From Escarpia spicata (Eukaryota; Annelida; Polychaeta; Sabellida; Siboglinidae), in the NCBI GenBank assembly GCA_963995525.1, contig OZ023210.1:26077116-26141115 (forward strand): DNA of 64,000 nucleotides. The letters are read 5' to 3'. Positions within the stretch are counted from its first letter, which is position 1. Each line of letters starts with the position of its first letter. The notes below the pieces were generated by a model, which ran no database searches, was not told the origin of the DNA, and worked only from the letters and a program-made list of their open reading frames with translations. The position numbers and the translations under genes were made by a program. Below, one piece after another: positions 1 through 27,584 of this stretch.

Positions 1-376
1 TGTAGCTTTAAAATAGGTGCTTTATGTTTTTGTCATAAAAACTGTCTGTGGCATCCATTTTTGATGGTTTGACGGACCTTTTACAAAGCAGCTGGTCACA
101 TAATGGACAGGTCAATTGTCACATCAAGTAACATTGAACCATTATACAACAGTAGAGTAGACATTAATATCTGTGACTTGCTCCATCAAATCAGAAATAA
201 GTCTGAAAATTACATTTTGAAATAAGAATACCCCACGAAAGATAGTTGTATGTGTTTTCCAGTGGTACCACCGACAACTACTTAGCTGTATTAGTTGTGG
301 AGTAATCTTTAACCAACTCTTGATAGACCCTGACCAATTCCCAACTGACCCCCAACTGATTGACTGATTAGTAGAT

Positions 377-1250
377 TACCGTAAATTTCTGTGTATAATA
401 CACACCTTGACTTTCTCTAAATTTTGATAGAATTTCTATATCACCATGTATAATACGCACCCCGACTTTTGACATCAAACCCTGCTTTCCCCACTTCTAA
501 TATTTTGCTTGAACCCATGAATCCATCTCAGAATCGTAAACATGTCACCTACACAAGTTACGGCATTGCTGTCGGATTGTCGCTCACTTGTGACTAGTCT
601 TAACTCTTTAAGCACTATGTAACTTGTTTTGTAGCTTGACGATTGTGCAACTGACTAAGTCGATCAGCACTTGCTAGAACTTACATTGTGTCGTTCTGAT
701 TACACACCAAGTTCTATTCTGAAATGCTACATGCAAACCTGGTACTTTCAACTGCGAAGCATACATGCTCTACATTCGCCTTTATTTGCATTCACAAGTT
801 TAAACATGGAGTCACACTTGTTGACACTTGACCCGTGACGCGGGCATCATTCACGTGATTCAGGAACCCCAATCATAATCATAGCGGGACGCTTCCCGGG
901 CTGCGCTTCCCGGTCTCGTACGCTTCCCACTCATTGGTGTTATTCGTGATGTCAGACATCCGGGCTCTCGTCTTTGTCATTTCTCGCTGCTAGTTTAGGG
1001 CTAGAGAGGTGGTTACGGGAGTGCGATTCTTGCCTTTTGTCTGCGTTGCTGCGGTGGTTTATGTGATTGTGACATCACGCCGACTTTGATAATATTACTT
1101 GTTTTCCAGCAGCATTATCTTGGTCTGCAAACATTGATAAATTGATCAGAGAAAATTTTGTTTAGCCTAACACCATGTATAATACGCACCCCGACTTCTG
1201 AGTAAAAAGTGAAGGGAAAAAATGCATTTTATACACGGAAATTTACGGTA
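377..1250. mobile_element. Non-autonomous DNA element with about 22-bp inverted ends
   Basis: The left end reads TACCGTAAATTTCTGTGTAT, and the right end, read from the other strand, starts TACCGTAAATTTCCGTGTAT. The ends are therefore near-perfect terminal inverted repeats enclosing about 870 bp. Just inside the ends a motif beginning CACCATGTATAATACGCACC occurs twice in the same orientation (about 441 and 1170). There is no open reading frame. I cannot see a clear target-site duplication, so the superfamily is unassigned. Confidence 0.6.
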
Positions 1251-1289
1251 GGTGAAATTATCTGTGTAAAAACACATTTTTAAACCAAC

Positions 1290-1540
1290 TTAGGGATCAT
1301 CTCAGAACGTCCATGTCTGACATCAGACGAAATTACTTTCATTTGGGGAAGGGGGGTCACAGGCAATTTCATCTGGTGTTGGACATTATTATCTATGCTT
1401 TTAACTGATAGTGTTAATATATTGATGTGATTTTATTAATGTTTACAAACTTTCGTCTGAGGGGAGGGGTGGGGGGCTGAGGCCAGATGAAAGTAATTTT
1501 GTGTGATATCAGACATCAATGTTCTGAGATGATCCCTTAG
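1290..1540. mobile_element. Fold-back MITE, copy 1 (TTAGGGATCATCTCAGA ends)
   Basis: The first and last roughly 60 bp are inverted copies of each other, with outer ends TTAGGGATCATCTCAGA and its complement. The middle is G-rich. A second copy of the same element lies at 58345-58590, which shows this is a mobile family and not a chance hairpin. It has no coding capacity. Confidence 0.75.
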
Positions 1541-1635
1541 ACTTTGTTATTGAGGATAGCACTGCCCATGCAAATAATACCTACCTGTAGAGATGACTTT
1601 GTGCCTATTGACCGGGTATTTTTGTTGTTTGACAG

Positions 1636-16519
<14,884 letters not shown>

Positions 16520-19330
16520 TGGCAGACGTACGTGCCCCAGGGCTGGTGAGGGGCATGGGAAGGTCAATCAGGTGGAAGGGGGAATAGAAAAGGGTTGTGC
16601 AATAAATTAGGTGATCAAGAACGTTGAAAAATAAGCCAGGATCGTATAATTAGTTATTAGTGAAACATGTTAATATTTGGGGGTGAACACAGAAGTAATG
16701 GCGTAGATGTGGGTTTGTACACAGAGAGGCTTGTAGAAGTGGTTTGTACGAACTCGCTCGTACAGTCAAGGCCGGAGTGTGTGTATTTGTGCTGCAGTTG
16801 TGAATCGGCACTACGCTTTTCCACAGGGTCTGTTGTGTAATTCGGTGTTGCGTAATCGTCACATGTACGCAATGTTTCAAGGGAATAGCATCATAAATGC
16901 AGCTGAAATGCAACCAGTCGAGAGGAAGTCCCATTAACTTCAAAGTGTTGTATAGGCTATTATTGTTATTTTGCAGTATTCAACAATGCGGTGCAATTAC
17001 TAGGATCTGCCGAATGTTGTAATTATTGAATGTTGTAAAGCTGTCTGGTAGAGACACCAAAATGTGGTGTTAAAAAGCACAATTGCTTGTACCACATGCA
17101 GTTATATGCGTGCATTTGATTGTTGTGAACAGTTGTTTTAATGCAGGATGTAAATTAATCAATAATGTATTTATCTGTATGCCTGCAAATTGCGCTTCAA
17201 CATGAAATGTCGAATGTGTCTCGTAGCGCTGTCACAATGTATATATATATGCCAACATAGCAGTCGTAGACAATGACAATCTTCATGTCCTAGTCCATCT
17301 TATGAATATGTATGTATGTAAATGTGATATAGCCAACTGAATAATGACGTAAATTAAATCAATTGCATAGGCATTGCAGCTCTTTCAGCCACCAAAGTTT
17401 CTTTCGTGCAATGACATCTCAGGTGGCTCTCTCTTAGTAACATGATATTGTATCCCATGAACTATATTTACCTATGCTTATCCGTTCGTCGTTCGATGTA
17501 ACAAATTGTACAAACTGGAAACAGTCAAGAAATATTGTACGATCGTGTATATTATGCAACGTCAATGCTAGCTGATTATATGTTGGTAATGCTGAAAGCA
17601 CAGTGTTTTTAACAAAGTGATAATATATTTGTTGCCTGTATCTTATATTGCCAGATTTGCTCATTGTTGAGGTCTAAATCGGCACATGATGCTGCCTTTT
17701 AGCTATTTTATATCGTAGTTTCAATCAGCGCGGATTTGTGTTAGAAACAGGCAAATGTAGGAGTCTTAGACCTAAGAAATAGTGAGGGGCATACTGACTG
17801 TTGTGGAAATGTTGTGAATCACCTTTCTGAAGTTGGGTTGGGTATTTGTACAAACAGGTATATTATCTTGTTGGTCAGTGAATTGGTGTCAGTTATGCTG
17901 AGGGTTCCCAAACTGATGGCCGGGGAGGCATATAGTTCTAGGTGCTAACTTGCTGAGTTATTACTATGGCATGTTACTTTAGTGTGAAAGACTAAACCAC
18001 AGGTCTCAGCTGGTGGATGGATGTTTTGGTAGGTCTTGATATGAGAATGTTTGGGAACCCCTGAGTTGTGGTAGTGATGGACCAGCAAACAGTGTGGGGA
18101 AAGGATTTGGAAGTTGCAATATTTCCAACAAAACCGGTAATTAGTCAACAATTGAGGTGTTGTCTTCCTTAGAACTAAAATTAAGGAAATTTTCATTCTA
18201 AGAAAGGCAACTAATTGGATTATAAAATATGTCAACTACTTGATTTTTTTTTAAATTTCTATTATTAGGCCAGTATTATTAATAAACAGATTCAAATATT
18301 GAATGATAGATTGGTGAAAGCACATGGAAAGTCTGCGTTCCGAATGAATGGTGAAAATAGTGGTGATTGTTATATAAAGAGAGGTGTATGAAGGTCACAT
18401 CAAGGTCATTACTGATAAGTGATGTGTATGCGATAGATGGAATGTCGCAAAGCAGAACAAGTAAATATGTAATTAATACATATTTAATAACATGGAGTTC
18501 CAGCCAATTCATGTACCGATGTTGTCTGCTCTGCTATGTGTTTTGCTTATGTAGCTGAAAACACGTGAAGACATCATCAAACTAGCTGATTTTACCTATA
18601 ACTACCTGGTAGCAGGTTAAACTGCTGGTAGCGAGTTGAATGTACGAATGAGATTAACGTTGGTTGAGGCACAGCCACAGATCGATGACTTGTAGGGTAC
18701 AATTAAAGTCATAGCATTTCCATGATTTATCCTCCGTAATTGGAGATGACAACTGCAGTTCAAGGTATAGAAAAACTCATTACATTTTAAAGTTACAGTT
18801 CCACGAGCATGCGTTGCTAACACTAGTCATAGTTTCTGTCATGCAGCCATTACATTGTTTATCATTTTAATCATGTATAACTCCACAGATGCATGTCGGC
18901 ACCTATAGTAAGGTGAAACTATGAGTTAAATAGATAATTTCAGTATTATGTCATAGCAGAGTTATTTTCTGATGGTGTCCGCATAAGTTGCACTAGGCAA
19001 AGACATGGCCATTAAACATTTGATAGTGTTTTGTAACAACAAACTGCTTATGTATGCTATCCCTTTTGATCAGAACATAAAATAATGATACGTCGTTATT
19101 TTTGTGTGAAAATAAAGTCATAAATGCATGTATTGCCATGTTTTACCAGTCAAATGTTTATTATTACCGAGGAAATTCAAGCTGATGTTCAATGTGTTCT
19201 ATGTTCAACACGTGAACGTGTATGCAACTACCAGCAAGTTGTATGCTTGCACCAGTTGTATCAACTAATGATGACATCATATGTTTCTCCTGTAACAGCT
19301 GTGCACATCAAAGCTTACATTGTAACCACT
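16520..19330 (+). other. Probable WDFY3 3' untranslated region and flank
   Basis: After the TAG at 16517 there is no further coding signal. A first AATAAA is at 16601-16606 and another at 19111-19116. WDFY3 genes often have long 3' UTRs, so either site could be used. The rest is AT-rich single-copy-looking DNA. The true transcript end cannot be told from sequence alone. Confidence 0.55.
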
Positions 19331-19399
19331 AAACTCTAGCTCCAGGTAAATTAACAGAACAGCAAATAATGTTTGAGTTTCATGACTGATAACGACAGA

Positions 19400-19803
19400 A
19401 CATTGTCTGTTATACCACTCCTGCGCTCCTTATTAGCGTTAAATGTACCATGTGTATATAAATGATGCCTCGCGTGCATTATGTTGCTTACTCCCAGTCG
19501 CTGTGTCGCTGTTATCGTTCACGGCTTCATCTGCAATGTTTCCCGTTGCCGCATATATATGTCCGTCCGCGTTGTCACATCTAGGACGATGCGACGATAT
19601 GTGTCCGTTGTTGTAGAATCTAGTCGTAGCGTGTCTAGTCGTGTGCGAGCCTAGGTCGGTGTTCTTGTGTATGTCGGTCGCCTACAGACATGGTCGGTCA
19701 TGCAGAATATCAATAAATGCAATGTACAGTACATAACGCATCTGTGTTTTGTTTGTTGGAGTATGAGGTCCCGGCCATCCGTCCAAGGGCAGTGATTGAC
19801 AGC
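19400..19803 (+). other. Possible solo LTR
   Basis: The stretch starts TGTCTGTTATACC and ends GATTGACA, so the ends are TGTC and GACA. Inside are a TATA-like TATATAAA (about 19457) and an AATAAA (about 19712) in the right order for an LTR promoter and polyadenylation site. There is no second copy in the window and I see no target duplication, so this is a weak call. Confidence 0.25.
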
Positions 19804-19946
19804 CGAATTCACGTCCTATAAAGTTATCACTTCAGTGCATCCTTTGTTTTATTCCCTTTTGTTTTTCTTTATCTTTCATCATCTTTCTAGGCAAGTTTAT
19901 TTTATACGACTTGCAGACGCGAACCATTTTATAAAAATTGCATAAA

Positions 19947-20020
19947 CACTGGCGCCGGAACGTGGTGAATATTGGGGGCTTGGCGTCTGCAAAAACCTCA
20001 AATTGCACCCCTCGATACGC
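19947..20020. repeat. Fragment of interspersed repeat B
   Basis: CACTGGCGCCGGAACGTGGT, followed by a GGGGGCTTGG and CAAAAACCTCAAATTGCACC block, matches the start of the longer copy at 59243-59470. A third fragment is at 23688-23760. Confidence 0.6.
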
Positions 20021-23000
20021 TACCGGTCTGCATACAGTCGTACAACAACAATACATATCGACGAAGCATTCACATGGCACCGTCGAAGGTGAACGCAAGA
20101 AATAAGGAAGTGGTTTGGTAGGATTGTACGGACGAGACTTCTTCGTGGGTGTGGCAAGGTTCCTGACGAATGCAAGTTGTCCAGCCGTTGGCGAAACTGA
20201 GCTGACTGAGTACGAATAGTGGGTGGCCCGTTTGCCCAGAAACAGACTATAAACGTTAAACAAAACTATGCAGTCTGTGTGTCTGTCCATTAGATGTGCC
20301 AGCCCAGATCTATAGAGGTAACCGAAATTACAAGTAGCTGCAAACCGAAGAGATGATTCAAGAAAGATTACATAGTGATTTGGAACGAATTCACGAGAGA
20401 GATTAGCACTTCCTTTGCCGCACACACGTGGCCATAGTAGCCTTTAAAAAAAAGGAGAACTGTAACATACTATCTGGAACAGTTGTGTCTCCAGCCACTG
20501 TGGATACTTAAAACTAGACTGGGCAGACATATAATTCCTGCAGTGATATTGCACACATACCCTCGCCATATAGGCGTAATGACCTTCGGGTTCTTGCCAA
20601 TTAATATCATCCTCGCGCGCCAGGGGTCGCTGCTGCTGATTACGTCAGTGCCAGCCAGTAGTACCCCCTGGCTGATCGCTTTGCGAAACTCTGAATTTAA
20701 GCTCAGCCTATGAAATCGCTCACCAGATCAGTGGTTGTAGGCAGGTCAGGTGGTCATAATAAAACTAATTTCAACCAACCGTGGCTCGTGTTATATGCAA
20801 TGTTTAGGAAGTAGAAGCAATTATTCGAACACACGATACCGCTCAGCTGCTCGTGCTAATAGGCGAACGGGTCATTGTATATTGGGATTCCCAGAAGTCT
20901 TTTATCCGTCTTCAAATTGGGACGGGTATTTGCGCTGTTCTCACGGGTGACGCAGTCGCGACTGACGAAGTTAATTACTAGTTTGACTAAGCTAACTTCA
21001 GCACTTCGCGCAGGAGATCTGCCAGGACTAGTTTTGCATGGCAAACAGCCCTGGCTTGCGAGAATAATTAATATGGACATAACCAGATTCGAGACGTGCA
21101 TCATTTCGATCCGCCAGTGTAAGCCTACCGTTCGAAGGTGGATTCGTCGGAAAATGGGAAAGAGGAATGCAACAATTGGATTGACAGTTATCCGCCCGTA
21201 TCGTTAAAACTACTATAAAGGATAGTTATGCAACGACAGTGGAGTAGTCATATGCGCGATGGAAGACTTGGTGGGAGTAAATGGTAACGCCGGAAGGCCC
21301 TACGCAACGCTGCAGTGCCGTAGAAGTCCGCCGTGGAGTACTGCTGTTTGACTCAAACAGTAGCTATTATTTTTCGGCGCGCTGGATTCAATGTTCGCTC
21401 GATGCATCAAGCCCAACGACATGGTGGAGATTCGATGCCCACACACATTTTTTTACAAATGTTCATCCGAGAACGTACACCTGGTCCGTGCTGATGAAGA
21501 CACTAACACGAGATAACAGAAAGGTCTACATCGAAACGAGACACTGTGTATCAGTGTCTGTGATTTTCGGCGAGATCAACGAAGCTTCAGAAAAAGCGGA
21601 CGGACGTCAACTCTTACGATTATAATTCGAACATCGTTATAGAAGATGCACAGGTAGACGACCGAATACAGTAGAGTCCCGTTGACCACGGTGTGCCAGC
21701 CAGGAGTTGGATGAACAAACATTTTTACGACGCATTTTCTTAGGGCGTCCCTACGCAGTGGCTAAGCTCAAGCTTCTTTGCGCATGGGGAGGTTGTACTC
21801 TATGCACAATCGCGCTTTGATCCGCTGCGGCCTTCATCGCTATATCTCCTCACCGTGCTGCCGATGGGGTTGCTATTTACCCATAGCTGGAGGACGTGTG
21901 CAGGTGACTGGCAGAACATATTTCACACATCGATGGGTCATACATCTCTTAGACGTCATGCTGCTCCGCGATTCCTAGCACAATAACCTGGGCCATTGAT
22001 GCCCTGGTAACCATAGTGTAGCCTACCACAAGGAGGTTGTGCTAGAGGGTCAGGGTCCTGTATGTGGAGATGTTGATTGGAGACCTACGCAATCGGCTCT
22101 CTTTTCACTCCTGGGAGCTATTTGGCGGTTGCGGCTATTGAAGCGAGAGTACAAAACAAGCGTTACAAATTAAATATGTTATTAGACCACGGTTTGCGTA
22201 TAGTAGGGTGGGGTCAGATGGGGCATGGGGTCAGATGGTCCATCAAATAGATTGTATCCGATATATATAAGTGTCGCCATTTATAATATATTCCAGAAGT
22301 AAGAAGTGTTTAAGTTAGATAACCAACATATGTCCCTTAATTTTACAATTTATTTCCTGAACGGAGTGAACTCGCAAATATTTTCGACAAAGGATATTGT
22401 GAGTGACTGTATTTCCGTGAGTCATTCTAGGACCCTCCTTAGAAGTCATCAGTGTTTAGAGGACTTAGAACATCTCCAAAGTTAGAATAATTGAACAATT
22501 GAGAGTCATCTTGTCGAAGGGATCTATGCAGAATACTTTGAGTGGGAAACAATGGTAAATCGGGGCTTGTGCATAACATATAAGGCCTTGCTCGTAATTG
22601 TAAATGTCTTTGCTTAGGGGTAGGGGTAAATCATTCAAAATTTACCTGCCCAATAATGGTTTAAAATGGCCATACTTGTCAGGGTTATTGCTAATACCAC
22701 ATTTATTCACACCAAAAATTATAGGAATTTGTCGTCATATATTATAAAGGTAAAATTGGAATTCTTCGATATCAAGAGAGTAGGCGGCCATCTGACCTCA
22801 CATCTAAAACTGTTTCATTAATCATATTTTTTAATTATTATTCTATATTAATTTATTTTCGGTTCTGCCATAAGTTTAGTTGTTTTATTATATTTATATA
22901 AGACAAAAAATTGATCAATTTTTGAAGAAGAACTACTATTAAAGCGATCACAAATGGAACTGCTGTCAGAGATGCTGCGAACACAAACCATTTGCCAGGT

Positions 23001-23687
23001 TCAACGTTACAGCGGCATTTAAAATTAAGTGGAACAAACATAACAGAATTGGGAACAGCTGCTTTGACGTCAGAGACAGTGGTGTCGAAAGAAATTGAAT
23101 TAGACCTGGTTTGTTTAATAGTTGAGTTTGAAAGGCGATCATTCCACCATACATTGGCATACGGCAAATCCATAGCATTTGAATTTGCAGCTACAAACAA
23201 AACCAAGATCCATTTCTGTGCTAAATGTTAGAAAATGTACATACGTGTACTTTTGATGATATTGCAGATGATAAAAATAAATAAATTGACACATAAACGA
23301 CTCTTGGTGAGCGGCCCATCTGACCCCAGTGTATGGGATCAGATGGGCCATAGGTATCCACTTGCATTTTTTGCGCTGTTCTTGTTGGACAAGACCCATC
23401 CGCACATGTCTCATTAAAACATTGTACTGGTTTCTGCTTTTATTGGTGTTGTATGAGGTATTTGAGTAGGCTGATGGATGACCTTGGATTTTTTGATATT
23501 GTTGGAAAATACTACGCTTTTGTACGCCTATTCGAGGCAACAGTAAAGGACCTGCCAAAATAAAAGTATCTAGAAGACTTCTAGAAGGAACTGAAAATTT
23601 CCACACTTGGGGCGTCACATGTCCCAGAAGGCAACCACCGAAGTCGGAAGGTGCTGTTGAATATTATTATTTTTAAATTCACCACAA

Positions 23688-23760
23688 ACCTCAAACAGCA
23701 CCCCCTTGACGCTTGCCAAAAAACTCACTTTCAGGCTCAGATTTACTCTGGGGCAAAACC
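23688..23760. repeat. Fragment of interspersed repeat B
   Basis: CAAACCTCAAACAGCACCCC, followed by CTTGACGCTTGCCAAAA, matches the internal subunits of 59243-59470. It is truncated at both sides. Confidence 0.5.
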
Positions 23761-23920
23761 ATATGTCTGCTCTTTGCCCCCCTTTTCCCGCGCCTACGGA
23801 TGCTTTGCATCCAGCACAGCACAGTGGGAATACCGCCGCACCAATACCTGCGTCCTCCCTGAAGCTAATACAACCAGTATTGTATGCGGGATACAGAACA
23901 AACTCTACCGTATATACACA

Positions 23921-23921
23921 C

Positions 23922-23958
<37 letters not shown>

Positions 23959-23975
23959 CTCGCACACACACGGAC
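23921..23975. repeat. (CGCA)n microsatellite
   Basis: About ten CGCA units grade into CACA. It is alternating purine/pyrimidine and probably polymorphic. Confidence 0.9.
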
Positions 23976-25169
23976 GCTAGACTCCCGCCTCCTTCGAACA
24001 AGTACTACTTTCCCGGCTAAGCCATGGTTTGAAAAGGGTAGGATCCAGAGACAAAGATTGAAGTTCCAGTGAAACTATAGCAACCTTAGGAAACTCAAGA
24101 GGATACAAGCGCCATAGAAGTATAAATTATTATTATATAACTGTTATACTATGAAGAACTATCTGAAAAAGCCACATCAATAAAAACAACTGGGAGGGCC
24201 TGGCTGCCGACCGCCCACTTTGGCGCAGCAGAATCCACCAAGCTATCTATTTAATGAGGATGATAGTTAGGCGGCAGCGAATTACGGAAAAGAATAGAGA
24301 AGCAAACATTTACAAACCTCATTTTCAGCCGCGATCTCATGCCCCCACTACACAAACAGCTGCAGATCAAGAATCGGGCCCTCGTGTCAACTAAGGACAA
24401 ACGAACGACCCTTGGCCGACGCCATCCTCGTTCCGGGGGACCGCCGATGATGATAACTGACGATGTCATTTCAGTGGAGCCTCGCTTTATGGTCACCTCG
24501 GTAATATAGCCACCTTGCAATTAAGGTCACCGGGCCTAGAATAATCCCAAATTATTTCCACCTGACAGGTCTTTTCCTAGAGCATAATGGATGCCGTTGC
24601 CATTATGATGAATAATGTAATTGCCTAACAAAAACCTATCCAAATGTTTGCAGCTGGATATAAACTTGACAAACTCATAACTCCTCCTAACGATCGGAAA
24701 CACATTGCGAATCATGCATGGCTTTGATCCCTTTTCCACAAAGCATTTTGCACAAGGCTCAACGGTTGCATGCCAGGTTCTTCTAGGTCTTACTGGATGT
24801 AGCATGTCATAGTTGTACCTAGTGACGACGGCTGAGGTGTCAAACAGTTCCTTTCAACCTAGATGTGGAGCTTTGCAACCTTAGTAGAGAGAAATGCAGA
24901 TAGCTCCTTTATGTTGGTAACAGCGCGGTGAAAGTATTTCCAGTTTATTGGCACATCGTTGTCCAATGTTACTTTCCTCAGAATCCCGTTACCACGCTTC
25001 TCTCTTGTGCATTATTTTTTCCTGCTGGCGAGGTATGTGTCCCGGTCGACGCCAATATTGTTGGGGTGATTTAAATGCTTCATGATGTGCGGAACGAAAA
25101 TGTCTACATCAAACGTGGTGAAGTTGGTTGATGCATCTTTTGACGGCGGTGCTGGTTGATGCATCTGTT

Positions 25170-25975
25170 GACAGTGACCTTCAACCTTCACTTTCAACCT
25201 TCACTCCTCACTTAGACCACCACTTTACAAATCTATGCCTTGCTTCATTTTGACGGGGATACACTACACATATAGATGTATAACATGGCCTAGTGTAGGT
25301 AGACAAAGTAGATATGCAAACATTGTAATTGCACAACGTCTGAGGAATAGCGCAGTTTTGAACATTCATCATTTGGTGGTGTCTTTGCTTGACCTTCACT
25401 CCACACTTACTGCACCACTTGATAGCTCCCCGTGGTATCCCGTATTTACAGGCAGATAGTAGGATTTCCAAAGGTATATGGTGTGGCTATGAGTAGATGG
25501 GTAACACGTATAAGCAACCATTGGTTTTGTATAACGTTTATGGAATGGCGTAATTTCGAACATCTATTACTTAACGGTGATACTGTTTGATCGTCGCTCC
25601 ACACAAACTCCATCAACTAAACCTCCGAGTCATATCACATTTTGACGAGAAGAAATTGTTCTTTCACAATGTGTATAACATGTCCATAGATACGAATCAG
25701 ATACAGAGTTATTGTAACTTTATGAAGTGTGCCAAGTTCAAATATTCATAATTTCACGGTGACTTTGTTTGACCTTAGCTCCACACTTACTATTCCGGGT
25801 AACAGCTCCATGTCATATCTCCTTGTGACGGGGTGACAATAAGCTTTCCAAAAATATATGACATACCCATTTTGTTTTTAAATAAAGTATACATCCAATC
25901 ATTGTGATTTTAATACGGAAGCGCACAATTTGGAAAATGTATTATTTGACGGTGACCTTGGTGTCAGGTCTAAGA
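25170..25975. repeat. Old tandem repeat with a unit of about 180-215 bp
   Basis: The landmark TTGACCTTCACTCCACACTT, or a diverged form, recurs near 25175, 25390, 25588, 25771 and 25953. Other shared landmarks between units are CATTTTGACG, TATAACATG and TCATAATTTCACGGTGA. The units have diverged strongly in sequence and length, so this is an old array. Confidence 0.6.
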
Positions 25976-27584
25976 CAGACCTCGTTATGATGGTGATATC
26001 TTGGGCTTTCAAATGATATACTATTTGGGCGTTTTGCACGTTCGGGGAGGGGGGCATTTAAGTAGGTGCGTTAGGCAGTACCTACCGTTTGCCTATTGAG
26101 GAGATACACACGAAAAGCGTGAGGTTATATTGGTCAGAGCTAATTTGCATATTCGTGTGACAAATTTGCATAACATGATTTGTTCACTGACGTAATAATT
26201 AATAACAAGAGACCATGAAAACATTCGTTTGGACACATTATTTTGATTGTTTTGGATGTTTACTATTCGATATATTCAGGAAAACAGTATTTATTTTAAT
26301 GGCGATGACTAATTTGAATATTACTGGGTTTATACAAAACCGCTCAAAAGTGCCTGGGTGGCACCCGTCGGATTATTGACCTAGAGGTCTAAAAGTTCAC
26401 GAAAATGAAAAAAAACATCGTGCGGACCCTAATGCACGCTTCACTGGCTAATACATGTGGCTGATACAGAGTTCTGAGCTGTACATAAGAAGAAGAAGAA
26501 GAAGTATATCGAGAATAACCGTTTCGCAAAAGAAGATAAATACACCGGGCCACATATAGTTACTCGATCTATGTTATAATGAAAATATTCTTAGAAAAAA
26601 ACACATAATTATGACGTCGTCACAATATAATTAATAAAAATGTGGATCGGTCAGATAGGTCACCGCAGCTAATTTAGCAAGACGGAAACAATACTAATCT
26701 ATATATATAACTGACGAAGAAAATGCGAGAAAGACTGTAGTCGAAATGCTGTTTTTATTCTGCACGAAATCCCGGTGTTACCGTGTTCGAAGTTATACCG
26801 ACTATCAAAGGAACTATTATCGACATTCAACAAATTAAAATGTGTAGCGACTGTACTTCTTGCAAGCGGCAAACCTATAGACAAATGCATGTGGCTTGAC
26901 ACAATTCATAGTATTCACTTATTGCGTATCAATTATTAATTATGTTCATCTCGTTTTCCGTATACCCTAGCATATGTACGTGCCAAAATTGCACACATGC
27001 ACTTGGTGAATGTTTCCAGTAAATAATTCAGTTGTATTAATAAAATAATAGCATTGCATATTGGTTTATATGAATAAAAAACCTCGCTAATGGCCTGCTG
27101 GTGATGCTAATGTGGTGTTTGAATATAAGATGAAACCACAATACCACACCCCACTTTATTGTCGTTCCAGCTAGAAACCACACCCTCTGCGTTATGACTT
27201 ATAGTGGACATCTGGCGCCCTCTGCATTGTGAAGAATACGCGCGTGCGTGTGGCGCCCCTGGAGCCTCTGCCTGGAGCCTATTGGTAAAACGTGAACACA
27301 CCGTTGTGGAAAGCTGGCTACGGCTCTGAATACATTGACATGTATTTAAACACATATACTCTTAAGGGGTTAAAATGCAAATACAATTACAAATGCTATG
27401 AAATGCAAAAGCATTTAAGAGCGAATACATTAGGGAGTATTTCACAAAATTATCAAAATGCTTTGCTAGAACCTATGCATGTTTTAATCGCAATAATATA
27501 CGGTCCCTTGTTGATACCACGTGACAATCACAGTTGTCGATGTAGACAAAATCCGACCACATTATAACATTGTTTTTGGTGGAT

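Larger units (their letters stand above)
1..1635. other. Intronic DNA upstream of the first visible WDFY3 exon
   Basis: I found no exon here on either strand. The stretch lies upstream of an exon that begins in the middle of a codon, so it is an intron of the same gene. It holds two inverted-repeat elements (377-1250 and 1290-1540, listed separately). The remaining DNA is AT-rich and unremarkable. Confidence 0.75.
19331..27584. other. Intergenic DNA between WDFY3 and the SR gene
   Basis: No reading frame here shows a protein family or splice structure I can recognise. What can be seen: a possible solo LTR (about 19400-19803), repeat fragments at 19947-20020 and 23688-23760, a GGGGTCAGATGG-rich stretch (22203-23350), a CGCA microsatellite (23921-23975) and an old tandem repeat of about 190 bp (25170-25975). 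The 20450-22100 part is richer in GC than its surroundings but has no identifiable content. Confidence 0.6.

Noticed and set aside
19832..20425. 197-codon minus-strand frame
   Set aside because: Part of it is translated repeat B (19947-20020). The rest has no recognisable domain or splice sites.
22853..23618. Minus-strand frames of 117 and 159 codons with hydrophobic stretches
   Set aside because: No family resemblance. They overlap the stretch with GGGGTCAGATGG motifs and are likely chance frames.
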